A program made the translations under genes and the position numbers. 8,925 nt of DNA, taken from positions 1-8,925 of the forward strand of contig JAFALP010000096.1 in NCBI GenBank assembly GCA_019234175.1, in the 5' to 3' direction. Source of the stretch: Actinomycetota bacterium. GTDB lineage: Bacteria; Actinomycetota; Thermoleophilia; Gaiellales; Gaiellaceae. The notes beneath the pieces are model-generated. The model had not been told where the DNA came from and made no database searches. It was given only the letters and a program-made list of their open reading frames with translations. Positions 1 to 5,640 of this stretch are shown here, piece after piece (positions within the stretch are counted from its first letter, which is position 1; each line of letters begins with the position of its first letter).

Positions 1-81
1 GTCGTCGCGCAGAAGCCCGCCGCCGGCGTGGCCGCCGCACCGGGGATGAAGGTGCAGCTCGTGCTCAAAAGCGCCGGCTGA
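1..81 (+). CDS. C-terminal end of a PASTA-domain protein (5' part outside the window)
   Basis: An open frame enters from the left edge and gives 26 residues before a TGA. It ends in [17 protein letters not shown], preceded by VVAQKPAAG. The pattern of Q-x-P-x-x-G, then P-G-x-x-V-x-L and a short hydrophobic strand is that of the last part of a PASTA domain. These domains occur in the extracellular part of Stk1/PknB-type serine/threonine kinases and some penicillin-binding proteins, where they sense peptidoglycan fragments. In actinobacteria they also occur alone or in tandem in other surface proteins. The parent protein cannot be named from this fragment. Its last 17 bases overlap the 3' end of the DNA glycosylase gene on the opposite strand, so there is no room for a separate terminator between them. 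Confidence 0.6.
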   Translation, partial: VVAQKPAAGVAAAPGMKVQLVLKSAG

Positions 82-628
82 GAAACGGCGAGCCGGCGAG
101 CCCGTAGCGCCAGTCCCGCTCGACCGCCTTCGTGATGCCGATGCGCGGCCCGGTCACGATCTCCGGCGTCCCCGTCCGCGGCAGCAGCGCGAACGGCGGC
201 GTGTCGAGCGCGGCGCCGTCGAGCTCGCGCGTGATCCCGAGCGCCTGGCACAGCTTGCCGGGACCGGAGCAGAGGTCGCGCTCCGCGGTCGCTCCCCGGC
301 GCGTGCGCATCTCCTCCAGGCCCCGCTCCGGCGCCAGCGCGCGGACGAGCGCCGCCTCGGCACGGCCCTCGAGGTCGCACACGAAGTTGAGGCACCAGTG
401 GATGCCGTACGAGCGGTAGACGTAGGCGAATCCCGGCGGGCCGAACATGACTGCGTTGCGCGCCGTCGGGCCGCGGAACGCGTGGCTCGCCGGATCCTCC
501 TGGTCGTACGCCTCCACCTCCACGATCGGACCGCCGACGCCGTCGACGAGGAGCGTGACGCCGATCAGGTCGGGAGCGACCTCGTGCACCGACCGCGCGA
601 AGAATTCACGCCCGAGCGCGCGCGTCAT
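65..628 (-). CDS. 3-methyladenine DNA glycosylase, MPG/AAG family
   Basis: The 187-aa product fits the single-domain AAG/MPG family (PF02245, about 180-210 aa in bacteria). This enzyme cuts alkylated or deaminated purines (3-methyladenine, 7-methylguanine, hypoxanthine) out of DNA to start base-excision repair in the cytoplasm. Visible signatures are [19 protein letters not shown] (residues 35-53) with E39 in the position of the catalytic general-base Glu, the [20 protein letters not shown] stretch (55-74) forming the DNA-binding wall with Tyr residues, [11 protein letters not shown] (122-132) and GPRIGI (160-165). The start is ATG at 628. The frame is open further upstream, but that extension is antisense-like low-complexity sequence inside the exporter gene. 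The start lies inside the 3' end of the MFS gene, a 23-bp overlap, so translation is probably coupled. The 3' end overlaps the PASTA gene by 17 bp. Confidence 0.93.
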   Translation of the reverse strand: MTRALGREFFARSVHEVAPDLIGVTLLVDGVGGPIVEVEAYDQEDPASHAFRGPTARNAVMFGPPGFAYVYRSYGIHWCLNFVCDLEGRAEAALVRALAPERGLEEMRTRRGATAERDLCSGPGKLCQALGITRELDGAALDTPPFALLPRTGTPEIVTGPRIGITKAVERDWRYGLAGSPFLSRRF

Positions 629-1844
629 AGCGGAGAAGCACGGGGAACATGGCGGCGAGCGCGATGGTGGAGGCGATGCAGGCAAGGCCGCCGGACACGA
701 TGGAGAAGCGGAGGCTCGTGAGCTGCGCGACGACGCCGGCCTCGACGTTGCCGAGCGACGGCGTGCTCGCGATCTGGGCGAACTCGATCCCACCCAGCCG
801 TCCGCGCATGTGATCCGGCGTGACGGTGAGGACGATCGTCGAGCGGAAGATCGCACTCACCTGGTCGGCCGCGCCGGCGATGCCGAGCAGGAGGAGCGCG
901 AGCCAGAGCATGTGCGTGAGCCCGAACGCGGCGATGGTGATCCCCCACGTCGACACGGACACGACGATGGCGACGCCCTGCCTGCCGACGCGGGAGGCCC
1001 AGCCGGAGACCAGCGAGATCGCGAACGCGCCCACCGCCGGCGCGGCGAAGAGGAAGCCGACCGACCTGGAATCGCGGAACACGTGCTGTGCGAGCGCCGG
1101 GAAGAGCGCGTTCGGCATCCCGAAGAGCATCGCGAACGTGTCGACGAGGAAGAACGCCAGCACGAGGTGCTGCGTGCGCAGGTAGCGGAAGCCGTCGGCG
1201 ATCGTCGCGAGGCTCATCCGAGGCGCGTTGGCGTCGGGCGGGATGCGCGGCAGCCCGAGGACGCTGACGAGCGAGAGGACGATGCCGCCGAGCGAGACGC
1301 CGTACGTCCCGGCGAAGCCGATCTCCGAGATGAGCACGCCGGCGATCGCCGGCCCGAGGACGAGGCCGAGGTTGTTGTAGAGGCCGTTGAGCGCGGCGGC
1401 CGCGGGAAGCTGGTCGAGGGGGACGAGCCGCGGCGTGATCGAGCGGATGGCGCCCGCGCCGAGCGAGAACGACGACCAGGCGAGGAAGCCGAGCACGAAC
1501 ACGAGCGCGACCGTGGCGTTGCCGGAGGCGGAGACGACGACGAACGCCGCCGTGACGGCGGCGATGCCGATCGTGCTTCCCCACAGGATCGCGCGCCGGT
1601 CGCGCGTGTCCGCGAGCGCGCCCCCGAGAATGGTGAAGACGACGAGCGGCACGAACTGCACGAGTGCGACGAGCCCGACGTCGAGCGTCGACCCGGTGAG
1701 CCGATAGACCTGCACCGGGACGAGGACGAGCATCATCCGCCACGCGACGTAGGCGATCGACTGCCCGATCCACAGCCGGCGGAACGCGGGCGACTCGCGC
1801 AGCGGACCGATGTCGACGGCGAGACGCCGGATCGCGCCCGTCAA
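606..1844 (-). CDS. MFS transporter, EntS/MFS_3-like exporter
   Basis: A 412-aa protein with the alternating hydrophobic segments of a 12-helix major facilitator. The N-terminus [20 protein letters not shown] and the loop [11 protein letters not shown] (about residues 74-84, MFS motif A between helices 2 and 3) resemble the EntS/DUF894 (MFS_3) subgroup, proton-driven exporters of siderophores and drugs. A second conserved loop, [13 protein letters not shown], lies near helices 10-11. The substrate cannot be read from sequence. The start chosen is TTG at 1844, which overlaps the TGA of the upstream small gene in a TTGA 4-base overlap. The frame stays open to 2204, but the extra 120 residues are Arg/Ala-rich and antisense-like. 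No ATG is available near the expected N-terminus. No Shine-Dalgarno is seen, so re-initiation after the upstream gene is likely. It overlaps the glycosylase downstream by 23 bp. Confidence 0.9.
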   Translation of the reverse strand: MTGAIRRLAVDIGPLRESPAFRRLWIGQSIAYVAWRMMLVLVPVQVYRLTGSTLDVGLVALVQFVPLVVFTILGGALADTRDRRAILWGSTIGIAAVTAAFVVVSASGNATVALVFVLGFLAWSSFSLGAGAIRSITPRLVPLDQLPAAAALNGLYNNLGLVLGPAIAGVLISEIGFAGTYGVSLGGIVLSLVSVLGLPRIPPDANAPRMSLATIADGFRYLRTQHLVLAFFLVDTFAMLFGMPNALFPALAQHVFRDSRSVGFLFAAPAVGAFAISLVSGWASRVGRQGVAIVVSVSTWGITIAAFGLTHMLWLALLLLGIAGAADQVSAIFRSTIVLTVTPDHMRGRLGGIEFAQIASTPSLGNVEAGVVAQLTSLRFSIVSGGLACIASTIALAAMFPVLLRYDARARA

Positions 1845-2197
1845 AAGAGCTGCTGCGCCTCGGGCGGCCCGGCCGTCCGCTCGAGCACGCGCCGCGCGCG
1901 CCGGCCGAGGTCGGCGAGGTCGACGCGTCCCTCTTCCGCCGCCGATGCGAGGCGCTCGGCGAGGTCGAGCGCCTCGGAGAGCACGAGGCTCGCCGTCGTG
2001 TCCTGGCCCATGTCCGCCAGGATCGTCCGCTCGGTGCGCGAGGCGACGATCGGGTCGGCGACGCCCTCCACCCAGACGCGGGTGCGGCGGCCGTGCCCGC
2101 GCTCGCCCGGCTCCAGCGGCTCCAGCGCGTAGATCCGGTCGGACCGCGCCCATTTTCCGAACCCGAGAAAGATCATCCGCGGAGCGCGGTCGGCCAT
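1841..2197 (-). CDS. Small RemA/DUF370-like protein, possible DNA-binding regulator
   Basis: A 118-aa protein. Residues 8-24 (MIFLGFGKWARSDRIYA) and 35-53 (HGRRTRVWVEGVADPIVAS) can be laid over RemA (DUF370), which has a GFG...N-R-I-x-A segment followed by a Y-G-R-R-T-R-A-V segment ending D-x-x-x-x-S. RemA is a Bacillus DNA-binding activator of biofilm-matrix genes that assembles into rings through these two Arg-containing segments. Here the linker between the segments is about 15-20 residues shorter, and a C-terminal extension (68-110) rich in Ala/Glu/Arg looks helical. The assignment is from remembered motifs and is not certain; a conserved actinobacterial hypothetical protein is the fallback. 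The start is ATG at 2197, with ATG at 2176 (residue 8) as alternative. A TACCGT hexamer ending 6 bases before 2197 favours the longer, leaderless form. It is the first gene of the unit with the MFS exporter and glycosylase. Confidence 0.7.
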   Translation of the reverse strand: MADRAPRMIFLGFGKWARSDRIYALEPLEPGERGHGRRTRVWVEGVADPIVASRTERTILADMGQDTTASLVLSEALDLAERLASAAEEGRVDLADLGRRARRVLERTAGPPEAQQLF

Positions 2198-2203
2198 GGG
2201 CCA

Positions 2204-2209
2204 ACGGTA
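2204..2209 (-). promoter_or_regulatory. Candidate -10 element (TACCGT), leaderless arrangement
   Basis: On the minus strand TACCGT fits the actinobacterial TAnnnT -10 pattern. It ends 6 bases before the ATG at 2197, which would put the transcription start at or next to the start codon. There is no Shine-Dalgarno before this gene, which agrees with a leaderless mRNA. No convincing -35 hexamer lies 16-18 bases upstream. Confidence 0.35.
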
Positions 2210-2271
2210 TGTGAAAAGCAGGATTCGAAAGAAACCGGCGAGGGCAGGAATCTCAAGGTTTCACCACACTC

Positions 2272-2277
2272 GAGGAG
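2272..2277 (+). promoter_or_regulatory. Ribosome binding site (GAGGAG) of the secreted-protein gene
   Basis: GAGGAG lies 6 bases before the ATG at 2284, an ideal Shine-Dalgarno sequence and spacing. It is the only strong one in the window and fixes this start. It also implies a normal 5' leader for this gene, unlike its divergent neighbour. Confidence 0.75.
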
Positions 2278-2283
2278 CCGCCC

Positions 2284-2742
2284 ATGCGCCGCATCCGATT
2301 CAGCCCCGCCCTCAGCATCTCGGTCGTCGCCCTCTTCTTCGCGCTCGGCGGAACGTCGTTCGCCCTGACGACGAAGAGCGCGCCGCAGCCGAGGTGCGCC
2401 ACCGGCGCCGTCCGCGCCATGGCGGAGATCAACCCGTCGTTCGACCTCTCGTCCCTCACCACCAACCTGCAGGCGTGGCCGGCCGCGTTCAACTACGCGT
2501 GGAGCTGCACCGGCGGGAAGGTCTACATCAGGAAGAACGACAACGGGATCGACGTGCTGTTCGTCGGCAACCCCGCCTCGGAAGCCGTCGTCTCCGGCAC
2601 CGACGGAGGCTGGCCCTTCGCGGGCTCCGTCACCCACGAGTCCGGCGGCTGGTTCCACGTCACCATGGGAGGGTCGAATGCCGACGCGCTCGGTCCGTGG
2701 CAGATCCAGAACTTCGCGCCGTTCGTGATCGTCGCGTTCTAG
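2284..2742 (+). CDS. Small secreted protein of unknown function
   Basis: A 152-aa protein. The N-terminus has Arg residues at 2, 3 and 5, then a hydrophobic core ALSISVVALFFALGGTSFA (residues 9-27), so it is a signal peptide or N-terminal anchor, with likely cleavage after about residue 27. This leader, ending in an ALGGTS-A motif, is one I recognise from many exported proteins of Thermoleophilia (memory, not a search). The mature part is about 125 aa, rich in Gly, Trp, Phe and Val, with two Cys (C38 and C75) that may form a disulfide. No catalytic motif or known domain is recognised; it could be a small beta-rich extracellular domain. A strong Shine-Dalgarno supports the start. Its TAG is immediately followed by the stop of the DegT gene on the other strand, with no intervening base. 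Confidence 0.82.
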   Translation: MRRIRFSPALSISVVALFFALGGTSFALTTKSAPQPRCATGAVRAMAEINPSFDLSSLTTNLQAWPAAFNYAWSCTGGKVYIRKNDNGIDVLFVGNPASEAVVSGTDGGWPFAGSVTHESGGWFHVTMGGSNADALGPWQIQNFAPFVIVAF

Positions 2743-3861
2743 CTACAGCGCAGCCGCGAGGACCTCGGCGACGCGTTCCTGGTCGCCGAGGTCGAGCGCG
2801 GTGAAGAACGGGAGTGCGAGCGTCCGCGAGCTCGCGTCCTCCGAGACGGGGCACATGCCCTCGCGGAAGCCGTAGCGCTCGCGCATGTACGGCTGGAGGT
2901 GGATCGACGGCAGGTAGCGGTTGTAGCCGATCTGCTCGCGCTCGAACGTGGCGATAACGCGCTCGCGAGTCGCGTTGTCGGGGAGCGCGACGACATAGAC
3001 GAACCACGAGCGCGTGTGCTCGTCGTCGTCCTCCCACGGAAGCTCGACGCCGGGCAGGCCGGCGAGGAGCTCGCCGTAGCGCGAGGCGACCTGGGCGCGC
3101 AGGGCGAGGATCTCGTCGAGCTTCTCCACCTGGCCGATGCCGATGGCGGCGTGCACGTCGTCGAGGCGGTAGTTGAAGCCGAGGCGAACGTGCTCGAGCC
3201 AGCCGCCGTCGTCGCCGCGTCCCTGGTTGCGCAGCGAGCGGAGGAGGCGCCACTCCTCCTCGGAGTGCGTCGTCACCATCCCGCCCTCGCCGGTCGTCAT
3301 CTGCTTGTTCGGATAGAAGGCGAAGACGCAGCTCGGGCCGTGCGACCCGAGCGTGGCGCCGCGATAGACGGCGCCGAGCGCCTCGCACGAGTCCTGGATG
3401 AGCGCGAGCCCGTGCTTCTCGGCGATCGTGCGCAGCGCGTCGAGCTCGCAGGGGTAGCCGTAGATGTCCACGGCCATGATCGCCTTCGTCCGCGGAGTCA
3501 CCGCCGCCTCGACCGCCGCGGGGTCGAGGTTGAGCGTGCGCGGGTCGACGTCGGCGAACACCGGCACGGCGCCCTCGTAGATGAAGCAGTTCGCGGTCGC
3601 GGCGAACGAGTACGGCGTCGTGATCACCTCGTCGCCGGGACCGATGCCGGCCGAGATGCAGAGCAGATGCAGGCCCGCGGTCCCGGACGACACCGCTGCC
3701 GCGTACGGCGCGCCCACCTTCTCCGCGAACGCCCGCTCGAAGCGGTCGACCGTCGGGCCGAGCGACAGCCGGCCGGACCGCATCACGTCGAGCACGAGCT
3801 CTTCCTCGCGCGCGTCGATGTACGGCCCCGAGAGCGGGACCGGACGGACTTCCTGCTTCAC
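2743..3861 (-). CDS. DegT/DnrJ/EryC1/StrS-family PLP aminotransferase
   Basis: A 372-aa protein, the usual size for this fold-type I family, which transfers an amino group (usually from glutamate or glutamine) to keto-sugars on nucleotides for surface glycans or antibiotics. Visible features are GRLSLGPTVDRFERAFAE near the N-terminus, SSGTAGLHL (58-66) for cofactor phosphate binding, D157 in ALIQDSCEALGA (PLP ring nitrogen), and K186 in YPNKQMTTGEGGM, the Schiff-base lysine in the family's K-x4-GEGG motif. Further on are GFNYRLDD and a C-terminal RYGFREG stretch. The start is GTG at 3861, overlapping the TGA of ilvE in a GTGA 4-base overlap, which indicates coupling. The exact sugar substrate is not predictable. 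No glycan-biosynthesis genes are in view, which is unusual for the family. An amino-acid-related or spore-coat-type role (SpsC-like) remains possible. Confidence 0.9.
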   Translation of the reverse strand: MKQEVRPVPLSGPYIDAREEELVLDVMRSGRLSLGPTVDRFERAFAEKVGAPYAAAVSSGTAGLHLLCISAGIGPGDEVITTPYSFAATANCFIYEGAVPVFADVDPRTLNLDPAAVEAAVTPRTKAIMAVDIYGYPCELDALRTIAEKHGLALIQDSCEALGAVYRGATLGSHGPSCVFAFYPNKQMTTGEGGMVTTHSEEEWRLLRSLRNQGRGDDGGWLEHVRLGFNYRLDDVHAAIGIGQVEKLDEILALRAQVASRYGELLAGLPGVELPWEDDDEHTRSWFVYVVALPDNATRERVIATFEREQIGYNRYLPSIHLQPYMRERYGFREGMCPVSEDASSRTLALPFFTALDLGDQERVAEVLAAAL

Positions 3862-4793
3862 GCCTCGGTGCGGCTCGGTGCGTACTCGAGCCACTGGCCC
3901 CAGCGCTCGCTGCGGCCGTGCACCGTGTCGAGGTAGGCCGTCTGCAGCTCGAGCGTGACCGGGCCGGGCGGCCCGATGACCTGATCGTCGACGGAGCGGA
4001 TCGGCGTCACCTCGGCGGCGGTGCCGCACATGAACACCTCGTCGGCGAGATAGAGATCGGTGCGGATCAGCTGCTTCTCCACGACCGGGTACCCGAGGTC
4101 CTGCGCGATCTGGATGATCGTGTCGCGCGTGATGCCGGGCAGGATCGAGGCGGAGAGGTCGGGCGTCGCGACGACGCCGTCCTTCACGACGAAGATCGTC
4201 TCGCCGGAGCCGTCGGCGATGTAGCCGTCCTGGGTGAGGAGGATCGCCTCCTCGTAGCCGGCGCGCACCGCCTCGCCGATGGCGAGCATCGAGTTGATGT
4301 ACACGCCCGTCGCCTTGGAGACGTGCGGGAAGACGTTGGGGCCGATGCGCTGCCACGACGAGACCTTCGCGCGGATGCCGTTGCGCATCCCCTCCTCGCC
4401 GAGGTAGGCGCCCCAGGGCCACGACATGATCGCGACCTCGACGGGGTTCCCCTGCGAGCCGACGCCGAGCTCGCCGTAGCCGAAGAACGCGATCGGGCGC
4501 AGGTAGCACTCGGGCAGCCCGTTGGCGCCGAGGAGATCCCAGGTCGCCGCCTTCAGCTCGTCCACCGAGTACGGGAGCTCCATGTACAGGAGCTTCGCCG
4601 AGTTGGCGAGCCGCTCCATGTGCTCGGTGAGGCGGAAGACGGCGGTGCCGCGGTCGGTGTCGTAGGCGCGGACGCCTTCGAACACGCCCGACCCGTAGTG
4701 GAGGCCGTGGACGCCGACGTGCACGGTCGCATCCGCCCAGTCGACGAGCTCGCCGTTCATCCAGATCTTGCTCGTCTCCTGCACCGGCTCCAA
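3858..4793 (-). CDS. ilvE: Branched-chain amino-acid aminotransferase
   Basis: A 311-aa fold-type IV PLP enzyme of the length usual for bacterial IlvE (about 300-310). It interconverts leucine, isoleucine and valine with their 2-keto acids using glutamate/2-oxoglutarate in the cytoplasm. Signatures are KIWMNGELVDWADATVHVGV at the N-terminus, HYGSGVFEGVRAY (32-44), K160 in PHVSKATGVYINS as the PLP-binding lysine, DGYIADGSGETIF (189-201) with E198, and EVFMCGTAAEVTPIRSVD near the end. The family usually has GEN where this protein has GET at 197-199. D-amino-acid aminotransferase and aminodeoxychorismate lyase share the fold, but the length and motifs favour IlvE. The start is TTG at 4793, 21 bp after the YbaK stop; ATG at 4760 would remove 11 residues. 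No clear Shine-Dalgarno decides between them. Its stop overlaps the DegT start. Confidence 0.92.
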   Translation of the reverse strand: MEPVQETSKIWMNGELVDWADATVHVGVHGLHYGSGVFEGVRAYDTDRGTAVFRLTEHMERLANSAKLLYMELPYSVDELKAATWDLLGANGLPECYLRPIAFFGYGELGVGSQGNPVEVAIMSWPWGAYLGEEGMRNGIRAKVSSWQRIGPNVFPHVSKATGVYINSMLAIGEAVRAGYEEAILLTQDGYIADGSGETIFVVKDGVVATPDLSASILPGITRDTIIQIAQDLGYPVVEKQLIRTDLYLADEVFMCGTAAEVTPIRSVDDQVIGPPGPVTLELQTAYLDTVHGRSERWGQWLEYAPSRTEA

Positions 4794-4814
4794 TCGTACC
4801 CGGCGCGCCCGGGA

Positions 4815-5282
4815 TCAGCCTTCGGCGAGATCGACGATCTCCGCTTTGGCGACACGGGCGAGATCGCGCGGCGCGATGCCCGCCATGTGCCGGTCGGAGC
4901 CTGCCCCGATCCACACGAGCTCGTGTGCGAGCAGGTTGCGGTCCATCAGCACGCGGCTCACGCCCGGCGCCGGGAACGGAGCGACGCCGCCGGGCTCGAA
5001 CCCGGTGGAGGCGAAGACCTCGTCCGGGGTGGCGACGCGCGCGCCGGCCGCGATCTTTCCCGGGTCCGCCCGCTTGTCCCCGGGGACGAGGGCGAGCACG
5101 GGCCGGCCCTCGGCGATGAAGACGAGCGACTTCACGATCTCCGCGCGCGTCGAGCCCACGGCGCGGGCCGCCGCCGCGGCGCTGGGCGTGCCCTCGGGAA
5201 ACTCCTCGAGACGTGCGTCCACGGCGGCCGCGCGGAGAGCCGAGGCGACGCGCTCGACGGGCTCGGGCCAGGGTTTCACCAT
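4815..5282 (-). CDS. YbaK/EbsC-type aminoacyl-tRNA deacylase
   Basis: A 155-aa protein with the YbaK/ProRS-associated fold (PF04073), the usual length for free-standing members. These hydrolyse mischarged tRNAs such as Cys-tRNA(Pro) or Ala-tRNA(Pro) in trans. Visible signatures are EIVKSLVFIAEGRPVLALVP (48-67), with K51 matching the conserved catalytic lysine, GDKRAD (68-73), the GFEPGGVAPFP loop (94-104) and GAGSDRHMAGIAP (126-138). Substrate specificity is not clear from sequence. The frame is open to 5624, but the extension is antisense to the small three-Cys gene and is rejected. The start is ATG at 5282. The next codon, GTG at 5279, would suit a leaderless mRNA from the TACGCT hexamer just upstream, giving MKPWPEPVERV. 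It is the first gene of the unit with ilvE and the DegT enzyme. The shared role is unclear beyond amino-acid metabolism. Confidence 0.88.
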   Translation of the reverse strand: MVKPWPEPVERVASALRAAAVDARLEEFPEGTPSAAAAARAVGSTRAEIVKSLVFIAEGRPVLALVPGDKRADPGKIAAGARVATPDEVFASTGFEPGGVAPFPAPGVSRVLMDRNLLAHELVWIGAGSDRHMAGIAPRDLARVAKAEIVDLAEG

Positions 5283-5285
5283 CGC

Positions 5286-5315
5286 AGCGTAGGCAATCAC
5301 GTGGTGTGCGGTGAA
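5286..5315 (-). promoter_or_regulatory. Candidate promoter of the YbaK-ilvE-DegT unit, overlapping the divergent start
   Basis: On the minus strand TTCACC (5310-5315) and TACGCT (5286-5291) are 18 bases apart and resemble -35 (TTGACA) and -10 (TAnnnT) elements. TACGCT ends 6 bases before the GTG at 5279 and 3 bases before the ATG at 5282. The -35-like hexamer covers the GTG start of the rightward gene at 5311, so initiation of the two genes could interfere. The palindrome CACGTG (5298-5303) lies in the spacer. Matches are modest and not proven. Confidence 0.3.
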
Positions 5316-5640
5316 TGAAGATCCCGAGAAGAAGGCACGGACCGAGGTCGCGTTCCGCGAGGTGAACGAGCGGATCGCGGAGAACGCCCGACGCTTCGGC
5401 GCGCGCGAGATGTCGTTCATCTGCGAGTGCGACGACCCCACGTGCACCGAGCGCGTCGAGGCGACGATCGAGCAGTACGAACGCGTCCGCGCGGATGCGA
5501 CGCGCTTCCTCGTCGCTCCCGGCCACGGCGACCGCACGATCGAGACCGTCGTGGAGACGCGGCCGCACTTCGTCGTCGTCGAGAAGGTCGAGGCCGTGGC
5601 GCGCTCGCTCGCGCGGCGCCTCAATCCTCGGACTGCCTAG
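5311..5640 (+). CDS. Small conserved protein with a CxCx4C motif, function unknown
   Basis: A 109-aa, highly charged cytosolic-type protein with no signal peptide or membrane segment. Residues 8-30 look helical (R/E/A-rich, including FREVNERIAENARRFG). Then follow FICECDDPTCTERVE (36-50) with C38, C40 and C45, an EQYERVRADATRFLVAPGHG stretch (54-73), and FVVVEKVE (87-94). I recall close relatives with the same spacing of C-E-C, Y-E-x-V-R, R-F-x-V-x-P-G-H and V-V-E-K across Thermoleophilia, so it is a real family rather than a shadow frame. Function is unknown. The three Cys plus the PGH His could bind a metal ion (inference). The start is GTG at 5311, only 28 bp from the divergent YbaK ATG; no Shine-Dalgarno is seen. 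Its TAG overlaps the convergent serA stop in the shared CTAG (5637-5640). Confidence 0.8.
   Translation: MNEDPEKKARTEVAFREVNERIAENARRFGAREMSFICECDDPTCTERVEATIEQYERVRADATRFLVAPGHGDRTIETVVETRPHFVVVEKVEAVARSLARRLNPRTA

Larger units (their letters stand above)
2198..2283. promoter_or_regulatory. Divergent intergenic region with a 9-bp direct repeat
   Basis: This is the longest non-coding stretch in the window (86 bp) and is visibly richer in A/T than its surroundings. It separates the leftward RemA-like/MFS/glycosylase unit from the rightward secreted-protein gene. It contains GCAGGATTC (2218-2226) and GCAGGAATC (2244-2252), 8 of 9 bases identical in the same orientation and 26 bp apart. It also contains the inverted pair GAAACC (2231-2236) and GGTTTC (2257-2262) with a 20-base gap. 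These could be binding sites for a regulator of one or both units. This is inferred from the arrangement only. Confidence 0.4.

Noticed and set aside
447..2132. Long open frame on + (561 codons)
   Set aside because: It is the shadow of the MFS gene and its neighbour in GC-rich DNA. The translation is a low-complexity run of D/E/R/H with no domain, while the minus strand holds clear motifs.
1845..2204. N-terminal extension of the MFS frame
   Set aside because: It lies in another frame across the RemA-like gene. The sequence is R/A/G-rich and not membrane-like.
3861..3880. Near-perfect 10-bp tandem repeat (CTCGGTG core, two copies)
   Set aside because: It falls in the last codons of ilvE and encodes an ordinary S-R-T-E-A tail. 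Two short copies in such GC-rich DNA are expected by chance.
5283..5624. N-terminal extension of the YbaK frame
   Set aside because: It is antisense to the conserved three-Cys gene and shows no similarity to the YbaK family, whose members are about 155 aa.
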